From positions 1-7,523 of the forward strand of contig PXCX01000246.1 in the NCBI GenBank assembly GCA_003565195.1: a stretch of 7,523 nt of DNA, written 5' to 3'. The notes under the pieces are model-generated. The model was not told the origin of the DNA. It saw only the letters and a program-made list of their open reading frames with translations, and searched no databases. Below, piece after piece: positions 1 through 6,507 of this stretch (position 1 is the first letter of the stretch; each line of letters starts with the position of its first letter). The stretch comes from PVC group bacterium (lineage in GTDB: Bacteria; Verrucomicrobiota; Kiritimatiellia; CAIKKV01; PXCX01). Both the position numbers and the translations under genes were made by a program.

Positions 1-140
1 ATCCGCAGGGGCGAAATGGTCCGTCAGAATAGGGACACACAAAACATCTATCTGGCAATGCATTATGGCTTCGCCGCAAACGAGCACGCCGGCTTGGCAA
101 AATGCTTATGGCAAAACTTCAAAAAGAGAATTCCCAGGGC
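1..140. other. Left-edge stretch with no supportable gene
   Basis: The first 140 bases lie ahead of the putative serC promoter. Plus-strand frame 1 is open from the edge to a TGA at 142-144 (47 codons), and two minus-strand frames are also open toward the left edge. None of these short translations carries a motif I recognise, and none has a convincing ribosome binding site. This could be the tail of an upstream gene, the start of a divergent one, or plain intergenic DNA. Sequence to the left would decide. Confidence 0.3.
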
Positions 141-169
141 TTGACAAGGCCAGCTTGAATTGTTAGCCT
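141..169 (+). promoter_or_regulatory. Candidate sigma70-type promoter for the serC gene string
   Basis: A perfect -35 hexamer TTGACA lies at 141-146. After a 17-base spacer comes TAGCCT at 164-169, which matches the TATAAT consensus at only three of six positions but is preceded by TG at 161-162, an extended -10 element. Transcription would start near 176, leaving about 73 bases of leader before serC. It is the only good promoter-like pair I saw ahead of the first gene. The -10 is weak, so the call rests mainly on the -35, the spacing and the location. Confidence 0.4.
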
Positions 170-206
170 TTTTCGACGTAGTTTACTAAAGCTGAATCCA
201 AAACCA

Positions 207-234
207 GTGCGCCGGCATAACTCAGCGGCGGCAC
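207..234 (+). promoter_or_regulatory. Possible hairpin just before the serC ribosome binding site
   Basis: GTGCGCCG at 207-214 can pair with CGGC plus GCAC at 226-234 if G230 is bulged, leaving an 11-base loop. The stem ends three bases before the Shine-Dalgarno of serC, so it could affect translation initiation. There is no T-run, so it is not a terminator. A stem this short can arise by chance in GC-rich DNA, and I see no known riboswitch or T-box features. Confidence 0.25.
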
Positions 235-237
235 GAC

Positions 238-243
238 GGAGAA
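238..243 (+). promoter_or_regulatory. Ribosome binding site of serC
   Basis: GGAGAA sits six bases before the ATG at 250, a good Shine-Dalgarno match and spacing. It supports that ATG as the serC start. Confidence 0.7.
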
Positions 244-249
244 TACGAA

Positions 250-1344
250 ATGGCACGTGTTTACAACTTCGGCGCCGGTCCTGGAACGCTGCCGCCGGAG
301 GTTCTGGAAGAGGCCCGGCGTGAACTGATCGATTACCAGGGTATCGGTATGTCAATCATGGAGTGCAGCCATCGCGCCAAAGCATACCAAGCCGTCCACG
401 ACGAAGCCCTCCACAACCTACGCCAACTGCTTCAATTACCACAGGATTACGCGTTGCTGCTGCTGCCGGGCGGCGCATCGCTGCAATTCGCCATGGTTCC
501 TCTCAATCTGGCAAGCGCGAAGGACACCGCCGATTACACCTTGACCGGTTCCTGGGCAGGCAAAGCCGCCAAGCAGGCCGCCAAAATCTGCCGGGTCCAC
601 ACCGCCGCGGATACATCCGGGGAGCGACCGGCATGCATGCCCGTGCCGGAAACGATCCGAGCGTCCGATCATCCCGCGTATCTTCACCTGACCTCAAACG
701 AAACCATCGAGGGGACCCAGTGGAAGTCCTTTCCTAAGATCGAGTTTCCCGTAGTCGCCGATATGTCCTCGGATATTTTGTCGCGTCCTCTGGACATCAG
801 CCGTTTCGGCTTGATTTATGCCGGCGCACAAAAAAATCTTGGGCCGGCGGGTATCGCACTGGTTGCCATCCGCCGCGACCTAGCCGAACGGGCGCCCGCT
901 TCACTGCCATCCATGTTACGCTACCGGGACCATATCGACAATAATTCCCTGTTGAATACGCCGCCGTCCTTCCCGGTCTACATGCTTATGCTCGTCACCC
1001 GCTGGATTTTGAAAACCGGATTGGAAAACATCTGGCGCCAAAACCAGGAGAAGGCCGCGCTTCTCTATCAGGAGATCGACCGCGATCGTTTTTACCAGGG
1101 AACCGCGCACCCACAATACCGTTCGGCAATGAACGTCACCTTCCGTTTGCCATCCGAAGCTCTGGAAACGCAATTCATTTCGGAAGCCGAGGAACAAGGC
1201 CTGCACGCGCTTAAGGGACACCGTTCGGTCGGCGGGATCCGGGCATCCATCTACAACGCAATGCCCCATGATGGCGTCAAGCAGCTATGCCGTTTCATGG
1301 CCGATTTCAAAAACCGGCATTCCAATGGAAACACGCCAGGATGA
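250..1344 (+). CDS. serC: Phosphoserine aminotransferase
   Basis: This 364-residue PLP enzyme (class V aminotransferase, fold type I) converts 3-phosphohydroxypyruvate and glutamate to O-phosphoserine and 2-oxoglutarate in cytosolic serine synthesis; many SerC enzymes also act in pyridoxal phosphate synthesis. Length is normal for the family. The N-terminus NFGAGPGTLP is the family signature. The GGASLQF motif (74-80) is the phosphate-binding loop, in the short form that lacks the Arg of E. coli SerC. W102 in TGSWAGKAAK stacks on the cofactor, T148 lies in HLTSNETIEG, D171 in ADMSSD should contact the pyridine nitrogen, and K195 in AGAQKNLGPAG is the Schiff-base lysine. HRSVGGIRASIYNAMP (324-339) includes the substrate-binding arginines. 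All key residues are present, so it should be active. The start is supported by GGAGAA six bases upstream. The stop overlaps the next start (ATGA). No serA or serB is in the window. Confidence 0.97.
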   Translation: MARVYNFGAGPGTLPPEVLEEARRELIDYQGIGMSIMECSHRAKAYQAVHDEALHNLRQLLQLPQDYALLLLPGGASLQFAMVPLNLASAKDTADYTLTGSWAGKAAKQAAKICRVHTAADTSGERPACMPVPETIRASDHPAYLHLTSNETIEGTQWKSFPKIEFPVVADMSSDILSRPLDISRFGLIYAGAQKNLGPAGIALVAIRRDLAERAPASLPSMLRYRDHIDNNSLLNTPPSFPVYMLMLVTRWILKTGLENIWRQNQEKAALLYQEIDRDRFYQGTAHPQYRSAMNVTFRLPSEALETQFISEAEEQGLHALKGHRSVGGIRASIYNAMPHDGVKQLCRFMADFKNRHSNGNTPG

Positions 1345-2561
1345 ACGAACCGAACAAAAAAGGTGCGGGAGATACGGACAACCGTTTCTCGGCCACCATG
1401 CGGATCGAGATTTCGCCCGAGGAACTGCGGCGGGAAACAGTTAAGGACTTCGGGTCGCGGCCAAGCATCCGCAGGCGCCCAAGTAAACGGATTCGAACCG
1501 TTCCAAAAACAAAAAGCGGCAACCTTGCCGACGAACGGCACGCGGTAGTCAAGAATCCTAATATCCAGCAACTTTTTCAAAGCGTCTACGACGCGGCTAT
1601 CATCACCGATCCATATGGCGATATCATCGATGCCAATAAGCGGGCGGAAGATTTTTTCAACAGTAAACGCTCGGATTTCGTTACATTAAACGTGTTGGAC
1701 ATCATTTCGGGCGCCGACGAATCGCTGATCAAAACCTTGCGCAAGAATCTTGAAAGCGACCGTTTTACGCTGATTGAAGCTTATTGCAAACGCTTTGACG
1801 GCTCATTATTCCCTGCCGAAATCTCAGTCAACCGCCTTCAATTTTCAGGCCATGACTACCTGTGTTTTTTCGTGCGCGACATCACGATACGACGGCAAAC
1901 CGAAGAACGTGTAAGAACCGTGCACAAAGCGATTCACAATGCGGGCAACGGCATCGCCATCACGGATGTTGAAGGATTTCTGGAATACATCAACCCCGCG
2001 ACGGTACGCTTATGGAAGTATCCCGGGGAAGCAGAAATGATGGAGTGCCGGATACATGATTTATGGTCGGAAGACGCGGATTTCAAGGGCATGATAACAC
2101 AAGTTCAGGAAGACAAGCCATGGGTCGGCACGCTCAAGGCGCAACGATACGATGGCACGGTCATACCGCTTCAGGTATCTGCCACGGCGAATCATGATGC
2201 CGACGACCAGTTGGCCGGAATGGTTTTTTCGTTCGTTGATGTCAGGGATCGTATCCGAGCCGAGGAAATGGCGCGCGAAGCCGAGCGCCAACGGATCATG
2301 CTCGAAAGCATCGGCAGCGCCTGCCATCATCTTGGCCAACCCGCGACCGTCTTGCTGACCAGTCTCGGGATCATGCAGAAACGCGAATCAAGCATCGACG
2401 AGGAAATGCGTAAACTCCTGCGGCAGGGCATTGAATCGGCCGAAAAACTGCGTACCATTCTTCACCGCCTGAACCATATCAACGAGTATCGGACGGTTCA
2501 GTACCTCGACGATCCGACAAAAGAAGCATCTTGCAACGGCGACAGAATAGTTCAACTCTAA
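1341..2561 (+). CDS. Two-PAS sensory protein with a histidine-kinase dimerisation domain but no ATPase domain
   Basis: This predicted cytoplasmic protein has 406 residues when started at the ATG overlapping the serC stop (ATGA). An in-frame ATG at 1287 would lie deep inside serC and is less likely. Residues 1-70 are basic and probably disordered. PAS 1 spans about 74-190 (IITDPYGDIIDANKRAEDFF, ending in FVRDITIRR). PAS 2 spans about 194-308 (GIAITDVEGFLEYINPATV, ending in SFVDVRDRIRAEE). A helical stretch (about 309-390) has an H-box-like ACHHLGQPATVLLTSL, in which H329 aligns with the phospho-accepting His of HisKA (H-E/D-L-x-Q-P). H330 replaces the usual acidic residue. The protein ends 77 residues after H329, with no N, G1 or G2 box, so no HATPase domain is present. 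It may be a phosphotransfer protein, a pseudokinase scaffold or a partner of a separate kinase. No membrane segment was seen, and the PAS ligand cannot be told from sequence. Confidence 0.85.
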   Translation: MNEPNKKGAGDTDNRFSATMRIEISPEELRRETVKDFGSRPSIRRRPSKRIRTVPKTKSGNLADERHAVVKNPNIQQLFQSVYDAAIITDPYGDIIDANKRAEDFFNSKRSDFVTLNVLDIISGADESLIKTLRKNLESDRFTLIEAYCKRFDGSLFPAEISVNRLQFSGHDYLCFFVRDITIRRQTEERVRTVHKAIHNAGNGIAITDVEGFLEYINPATVRLWKYPGEAEMMECRIHDLWSEDADFKGMITQVQEDKPWVGTLKAQRYDGTVIPLQVSATANHDADDQLAGMVFSFVDVRDRIRAEEMAREAERQRIMLESIGSACHHLGQPATVLLTSLGIMQKRESSIDEEMRKLLRQGIESAEKLRTILHRLNHINEYRTVQYLDDPTKEASCNGDRIVQL

Positions 2562-2577
2562 CCCGCGTGGCCGATTT

Positions 2578-3432
2578 ATGATGGAACGAGAGGTAATGGT
2601 ACAATTCGAGGACGGGATGCGACAGCCTTGCCGCACGGCAATGAATCTGGCATTGCATGTAGGCGATTTATGTATTACCCGCCACAAAAACGCCCACGAT
2701 TATGGTCGGGTTATCGCATTGCATGACCAGCCGGCCGCGGAAGACAATGAGGGCCGCGTCCCCGTAGTTATTCGGCGCGCCACCTTGCAGGACCAGGCCA
2801 AAGCGGTTGAGAACGCCGTCCACGGCAGAATGGCGGTGGATACCTGCCGCCGCCGGATCGCGGAAGTCGAAGGCGACATGCATCTGCTCCACGTACGCTA
2901 CAACTTCGATCGCACTTTGCTGATCGTCTCTTTTTCCGCTGAAGAACGGATCGATTTCCGTGATTTGATCAAAGTGCTGGGCAACGATTTGGCGGTGCAT
3001 ATCGAAATGCGTCAGGTCGGGGTGCGCGACGCAGCCCGCCGGACCGGCGGCATGGGACCTTGCGGTCGCGTTTTATGCTGTCACCAATGGCTGCGCAAGT
3101 TCGAGGCCATTAACGTTAAAATGGCCAAAACCCAAAATGTTTCATTGAGTACATCAAGTATCAGCGGCATGTGCGGACGCCTTAAATGCTGTATGCGCTA
3201 CGAGTTTGACACCTATCGCGCCCTCAGCCGGAACGTACCCGAAAACGGAGCGCTCGTGGAAACACCGGAAGGCCGCGGTGTCGTCAGCGAGCGCAACGTT
3301 ATCAAGTCAACGCTAACCGTACAACTGGATGACCACCGCGTACAACGATTCGCTACCGACAGCGTACGCACACTGCGGGAGCCGCGCGGCAAACGGGGAA
3401 AACAAAACAAACATGAAAATTCTGATTCTTAA
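2578..3432 (+). CDS. ricT: RicT/YaaT-family protein (PSP1 domain)
   Basis: This 284-residue protein matches the RicT (YaaT) family. In Bacillus subtilis RicT joins RicA and RicF in a complex that binds [4Fe-4S] clusters, assists RNase Y-dependent mRNA processing and affects the Spo0A phosphorelay. The PSP1 C-terminal region is clear: RRATLQDQAKA (about 67-77), VRYNFDRTLLIVSFSAEERI (about 107-126) and DFRDLIKVLG, then IEMRQVGVRDAARRTGGMGP. Two cysteine clusters follow, C162/C167/C168 in CGRVLCC and C199/C204/C205 in CGRLKCC, with the linking signature VKMAKTQNVSL and SISGMCGR. A basic tail follows residue 260. No ricA or ricF homologue is visible here. The start is uncertain: ATGs at 2578, 2581 and 2596 are in frame. 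None has an ideal Shine-Dalgarno, and the GAGAGG at 2588-2593 is too close to 2596. The gene follows the PAS gene after 16 bases and overlaps aroQ by 20, so translational coupling is likely. Confidence 0.94.
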   Translation: MMEREVMVQFEDGMRQPCRTAMNLALHVGDLCITRHKNAHDYGRVIALHDQPAAEDNEGRVPVVIRRATLQDQAKAVENAVHGRMAVDTCRRRIAEVEGDMHLLHVRYNFDRTLLIVSFSAEERIDFRDLIKVLGNDLAVHIEMRQVGVRDAARRTGGMGPCGRVLCCHQWLRKFEAINVKMAKTQNVSLSTSSISGMCGRLKCCMRYEFDTYRALSRNVPENGALVETPEGRGVVSERNVIKSTLTVQLDDHRVQRFATDSVRTLREPRGKRGKQNKHENSDS

Positions 3433-3862
3433 CGGTCCCAATTTGAACATGCTGGGAACCCGCGAACCCGAGGTATACGGGACACGCACGCTGTCCGATA
3501 TCATGACGGAACTGAAGACTCTGGCAGTCGATCAGAGCATCGAGATCGAACATTTCCAGAGCAACGAGGAAGGCGTGCTGGTCACCCGAATCCAGGAAAG
3601 CCACAGCGTGTATGACGGAATCATTTTCAACCCGGGCGCTTACACCCATACCAGCATCGCATTGCTTGACGCCTTGCGCGCATCTAAATGCCCCTGTATC
3701 GAGGTTCATCTTTCCAACATACACAACCGTGAACCCTTCCGGCGCCGCAGTTTCACAGCCCAGGCTTGTATCGGTCAGATCTGCGGTCTGGGTCCGATCG
3801 GTTACCGGCTGGCACTGACGGCCTTACGGGAGATGCACGACACGAAAGGAACCTGCCGATGA
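3413..3862 (+). CDS. aroQ: Type II 3-dehydroquinate dehydratase
   Basis: This 149-residue cytosolic enzyme catalyses the third shikimate-pathway step, dehydration of 3-dehydroquinate to 3-dehydroshikimate, normally as a dodecamer. The length is typical of type II enzymes and the start at MKILILNGPNLNMLG is fixed by homology; an upstream in-frame ATG at 3329 would only extend into ricT. Seen residues include R17 and Y22 in GTREPEVYG (lid arginine and catalytic tyrosine), N73 in NPGAYTHTSIAL, H99 in EVHLSNIHNREPFR (catalytic histidine), and the C-terminal GQICGLGPIGYRLAL. All expected active-site residues are present. The gene begins 20 bases inside ricT. A GGGGA at 3395-3399 is about 13 bases from the ATG, farther than ideal, which fits coupling to ricT translation. 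Its stop overlaps the amaP start (ATGA). No other aro gene lies in the window. Confidence 0.97.
   Translation: MKILILNGPNLNMLGTREPEVYGTRTLSDIMTELKTLAVDQSIEIEHFQSNEEGVLVTRIQESHSVYDGIIFNPGAYTHTSIALLDALRASKCPCIEVHLSNIHNREPFRRRSFTAQACIGQICGLGPIGYRLALTALREMHDTKGTCR
3845..3851 (+). promoter_or_regulatory. Ribosome binding site that fixes the amaP start
   Basis: AAAGGAA sits seven bases before the ATG at 3859 and inside the end of aroQ. It favours this ATG over the in-frame upstream ATG at 3766, which would overlap nearly 100 bases of conserved aroQ coding sequence. Confidence 0.6.
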
Positions 3863-4398
3863 AACGCATCGTTCATTTTCTAAGTGGCTTGACCATCCTT
3901 GCGCTGAATCTTGGCACGGCTGTCTACACGATCTTGTTGACCGCGCCGGGCCGCGCGCAAACCGATTGGAAGAAATTGGTAAATGGGTTGGAAGCGCAAC
4001 GCTGGCCGGTCTTTGCTGGCGCCATTTTGTTTTTCCTGTTATGGCTACTGTTTTTCTGGAGTCGCTACGCCATCCGCAGTCACCGTGAACGGTTTTTGAC
4101 TTTCGACACCGAGCAAGGACCTGTCAGTATCAGCACCCTTGCCATTGCCGATTTCGTGGCGCGTCTGGCCATGGAGTTCCCATCGGTTGTACGCATCGAT
4201 CCGCGCGTGATCCCGCGACACAAAATGATTGATGTCCTGCTGAATGTCCGCGTCAAATCCGGCACCCAGGTGAATGAAATGTGTCAACTATTGCAACAAC
4301 GTGTCCGGCAAAGCTTGATTGACGAAATGGGGATTCCGGACGTCAACGATATCATCGTCAACATCGACGGACTGGCCGGCGAACATCGCGTGCGTTAG
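3859..4398 (+). CDS. amaP: AmaP-like membrane anchor protein with Asp23-like domain
   Basis: This 179-residue membrane protein has the AmaP layout: a first transmembrane helix at about 5-28, a loop with KKLVNGLEAQ, a second helix at about 50-68 (PVFAGAILFFLLWLLFFWS), a basic stretch RYAIRSHRER, then a soluble domain from about 79 to 175. That domain resembles Asp23/DUF322: GPVSISTLAIADFVARLA, the strand-like MIDVLLNVRVKSGTQVNEM, a helix with LLQQRVRQSLIDEMGI, and VNDIIVNIDGL. In Staphylococcus, AmaP tethers the abundant protein Asp23 to the membrane and the pair affects the cell-envelope stress response. Here no asp23 gene is adjacent, so the partner must be elsewhere or absent. The start is supported by AAAGGAA seven bases upstream and the ATGA overlap with aroQ. 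The hydrophobic segments and C-terminal fold are good evidence; the biological role is inferred from the family. Confidence 0.82.
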   Translation: MKRIVHFLSGLTILALNLGTAVYTILLTAPGRAQTDWKKLVNGLEAQRWPVFAGAILFFLLWLLFFWSRYAIRSHRERFLTFDTEQGPVSISTLAIADFVARLAMEFPSVVRIDPRVIPRHKMIDVLLNVRVKSGTQVNEMCQLLQQRVRQSLIDEMGIPDVNDIIVNIDGLAGEHRVR

Positions 4399-4413
4399 AC
4401 CGGCGGTAAGATC

Positions 4414-6507
4414 ATGCGACTGTCAAGGCACATCGTCGGTCTCCCCCGTGATAGCTGCCGGTACATCTTGCTTGCGCTTTTGCTGGGCTGCTGTACTGCA
4501 CGCGCGGCCGATCCGCAGCCACGCCACCACCCGGCGTTGACGGCATGCCGGGAGGAATTACGAGTCCGGTTAAACGCTTTACAAAAGGGCGCACCCGCCC
4601 AACCGCCGTCGGACGATACCCTTCGGCATACGTGGGCAAAAGTGCAACTGCATCTGCGCAAGGCCCACCATATCCTCGAACATTATTACCCGGGTGCCTG
4701 GTCGGAAAACAAGGTCGCTCATGAGCTTGCCGAGGCCGAAACGACGTTAACGACCTACCGCTTACAAGAAACGCTTTTACGGATTATCAGCCAGGATTCG
4801 GCGATCGCACCAAAACCGCTGGTATCTTGGCCGACGTTCAGCAATCCGCCCGGACCTGCCGCGGGCTACCAGTTTGGATCGCCGCGGGATGTCTTCGACG
4901 AAATCCTCAGGCCGAAAACCCAAGCCGGTTTTTTCGAGGCCGCCTACTGGTGCAACCTGGATGGATCGGCCCAACCGTATATCGGTTTTATTCCGACCTG
5001 CTACGATGGTCAAAAGAATTACCCGTTGCTGGTATATTTGCACGGATACTCACCGTATCTTGACATCGTCAACTGGTCCGAATTATCGCCCGACTTATTG
5101 GATGTCGCCGAGGACCACGGTTTTCTGGTTGTCGCCCCATTCGCGCGCGGCAACACCGATTTTCAAGGGATCGGCGAAAAAGATGTCCTACGGGTCATTG
5201 ATATAATGCAACAACGCTACCGGGTAGACGCGGACCGCGTCCTGCTGGTCGGCTACTCGATGGGCGGCATGGGTGCCTGGACGATTGCCGCGCATTACCC
5301 GCACCGATTCGCCGGGGCGCTGATCGTTTCCGGGCGTGCCTGCTATTATACGTGGCACGATGTATCCCGCAACGATTTGCCATACTACAAACAAGCATTT
5401 ATTGACATGGAATTCGGGCTTGCGCTGCTCCCCAACTTGAAAAACACACCCATTTTGTGTTATCATGGAGACAATGATGTGTTGGTACCGGTAGCGGAAG
5501 CCCGAACCATGGCACGGGCACTGGAACCATTCAATCCGGATTTTCAATACAGGGAAATTGAGGGTGGCGAGCACTGGATGTTCGACGAGATCATGCGCAA
5601 ACCTGCAACCCAACTCTGGCTGACAGCACAACGACGGCAACGGCCGGAAACATTTCGTTATCTAACCTGGCATCCCCGTTACAGCCGTGCGCATTGGTTA
5701 TCGCTGACGACCAACGCGGCTGCCGGTGTGCGGCGTGAAGTCAGCGTGACACCGCAAGCCGCCCGCTGGTTGATCCGGACCGAGAATGCGGACACCGTCT
5801 GGCTGCACCCCGACCAGTTGCCGTCGTCGATCGACGTGTCGGACATCGTGACCGCTCCAGGGATAACGCTCAAAACCGCCTCCGTCAGCCGGACAACCCG
5901 GCCGGAACATCCCGGCTCGGTCTCCCCGCCGCGCGGGCCCCTCAAGGAATTTTTTCTGGCGCCTTTCATGTTTGTCCAGGCAGGCGATTCAACCGAGCCC
6001 GACGCGCTAAACCAGTTCGACCAACGTTGCCGGGAATGGGAGCAGTACGCGCAAGCGGCGCCGCGCCGGACCACGGAAGCGGAACTCGACGATCATACCC
6101 GCCGCCGTTACAACCTTTTTCTTTTTGGCGAACCGGAATCCAGTCCGATGATACGCACGATATTGGCGCAAACTCCGCTCGATATAACCCGGCGCGAATA
6201 CATTGTCGGCGATACCGTTCTGCCTCGTGACGGCCGTGGATTGCTGTTGGTTTACCGTAGCCCCTGGGATCAGGACCGTTTGGTGGCCATCCAATCCGGG
6301 CATCCCTGGGGAGAACATCTATCCGTCAATCATCGTTTTGACTATTTACCGGACTACATCGTATACGATGCACAACCCGATCCCGACGGCTCCAACCGCG
6401 CTTTGATCGCCGGTTTTTTTGATCGGGACTGGCAATTGACGACCAACACGATATACATCGCTGAAACCATCGGTAAAAGCCGGAACAAAAAAGACCAGCA
6501 ACCATGA
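4414..6507 (+). CDS. Exported alpha/beta hydrolase, prolyl oligopeptidase/esterase-like, with a long C-terminal region
   Basis: This 697-residue protein starts with an export signal: basic residues, a hydrophobic run ILLALLLGCC, then either a signal peptidase I site after ARA (residue 31) or a lipobox-like LLGC with Cys26. The alpha/beta hydrolase domain spans about 175-400. H210-G211 in VYLHGYSPYLD is the oxyanion region, S282 in GYSMGGMGAW the nucleophile, D355 in CYHGDNDVLVP the acid and H387 in GGEHWMF the base, so the triad is complete. Residues 33-170 are a helical N-terminal region. The part from about 415 on is not a standard hydrolase piece. It holds a beta-rich segment, LKEFFLAPFMFVQAG (510-524), YNLFLFGEPESSP (566-578) and LPDYIVYD near the end. 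The substrate is unknown: an acyl or feruloyl ester, carbohydrate ester or peptide are all possible. amaP ends 15 bases upstream in the same frame. The Shine-Dalgarno is weak, and the stop overlaps the next start. Confidence 0.9.
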   Translation: MRLSRHIVGLPRDSCRYILLALLLGCCTARAADPQPRHHPALTACREELRVRLNALQKGAPAQPPSDDTLRHTWAKVQLHLRKAHHILEHYYPGAWSENKVAHELAEAETTLTTYRLQETLLRIISQDSAIAPKPLVSWPTFSNPPGPAAGYQFGSPRDVFDEILRPKTQAGFFEAAYWCNLDGSAQPYIGFIPTCYDGQKNYPLLVYLHGYSPYLDIVNWSELSPDLLDVAEDHGFLVVAPFARGNTDFQGIGEKDVLRVIDIMQQRYRVDADRVLLVGYSMGGMGAWTIAAHYPHRFAGALIVSGRACYYTWHDVSRNDLPYYKQAFIDMEFGLALLPNLKNTPILCYHGDNDVLVPVAEARTMARALEPFNPDFQYREIEGGEHWMFDEIMRKPATQLWLTAQRRQRPETFRYLTWHPRYSRAHWLSLTTNAAAGVRREVSVTPQAARWLIRTENADTVWLHPDQLPSSIDVSDIVTAPGITLKTASVSRTTRPEHPGSVSPPRGPLKEFFLAPFMFVQAGDSTEPDALNQFDQRCREWEQYAQAAPRRTTEAELDDHTRRRYNLFLFGEPESSPMIRTILAQTPLDITRREYIVGDTVLPRDGRGLLLVYRSPWDQDRLVAIQSGHPWGEHLSVNHRFDYLPDYIVYDAQPDPDGSNRALIAGFFDRDWQLTTNTIYIAETIGKSRNKKDQQP

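Noticed and set aside
1..144. 47-codon open frame from the left edge ending in TGA at 142-144, as the tail of an upstream gene
   Set aside because: No recognisable motif in the translation, and two minus-strand frames are equally open over most of the same bases. It cannot be supported without sequence to the left.
119..176. Inverted repeat between AAAAAG/GAATTC (121-133) and GAATT/CTTTTT (157-173) as a terminator
   Set aside because: The arms pair only in short broken blocks, with several mismatches and a T-run that is part of the arm rather than following a GC stem. It also overlaps the better promoter candidate.
916..1269. 117-codon minus-strand open frame inside serC
   Set aside because: Its product shows no motif, and the plus strand there encodes conserved SerC residues.
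1287..1340. Earlier ATG at 1287 as the start of the PAS gene
   Set aside because: It would overlap conserved serC coding sequence by 58 bases and add 18 residues with no family support. The ATGA overlap at 1341 is the usual arrangement in this string.
4396..4416. amaP and the hydrolase as one readthrough or fused protein, since the two genes are in the same frame
   Set aside because: amaP ends in a clear TAG after a complete Asp23-like domain, and the hydrolase begins with its own signal peptide. Same frame across a 15-base gap is expected one time in three.
5188..5640. 150-codon minus-strand open frame opposite the hydrolase triad region
   Set aside because: The plus strand encodes S282, D355 and H387 across the same stretch, so the minus frame is a shadow.
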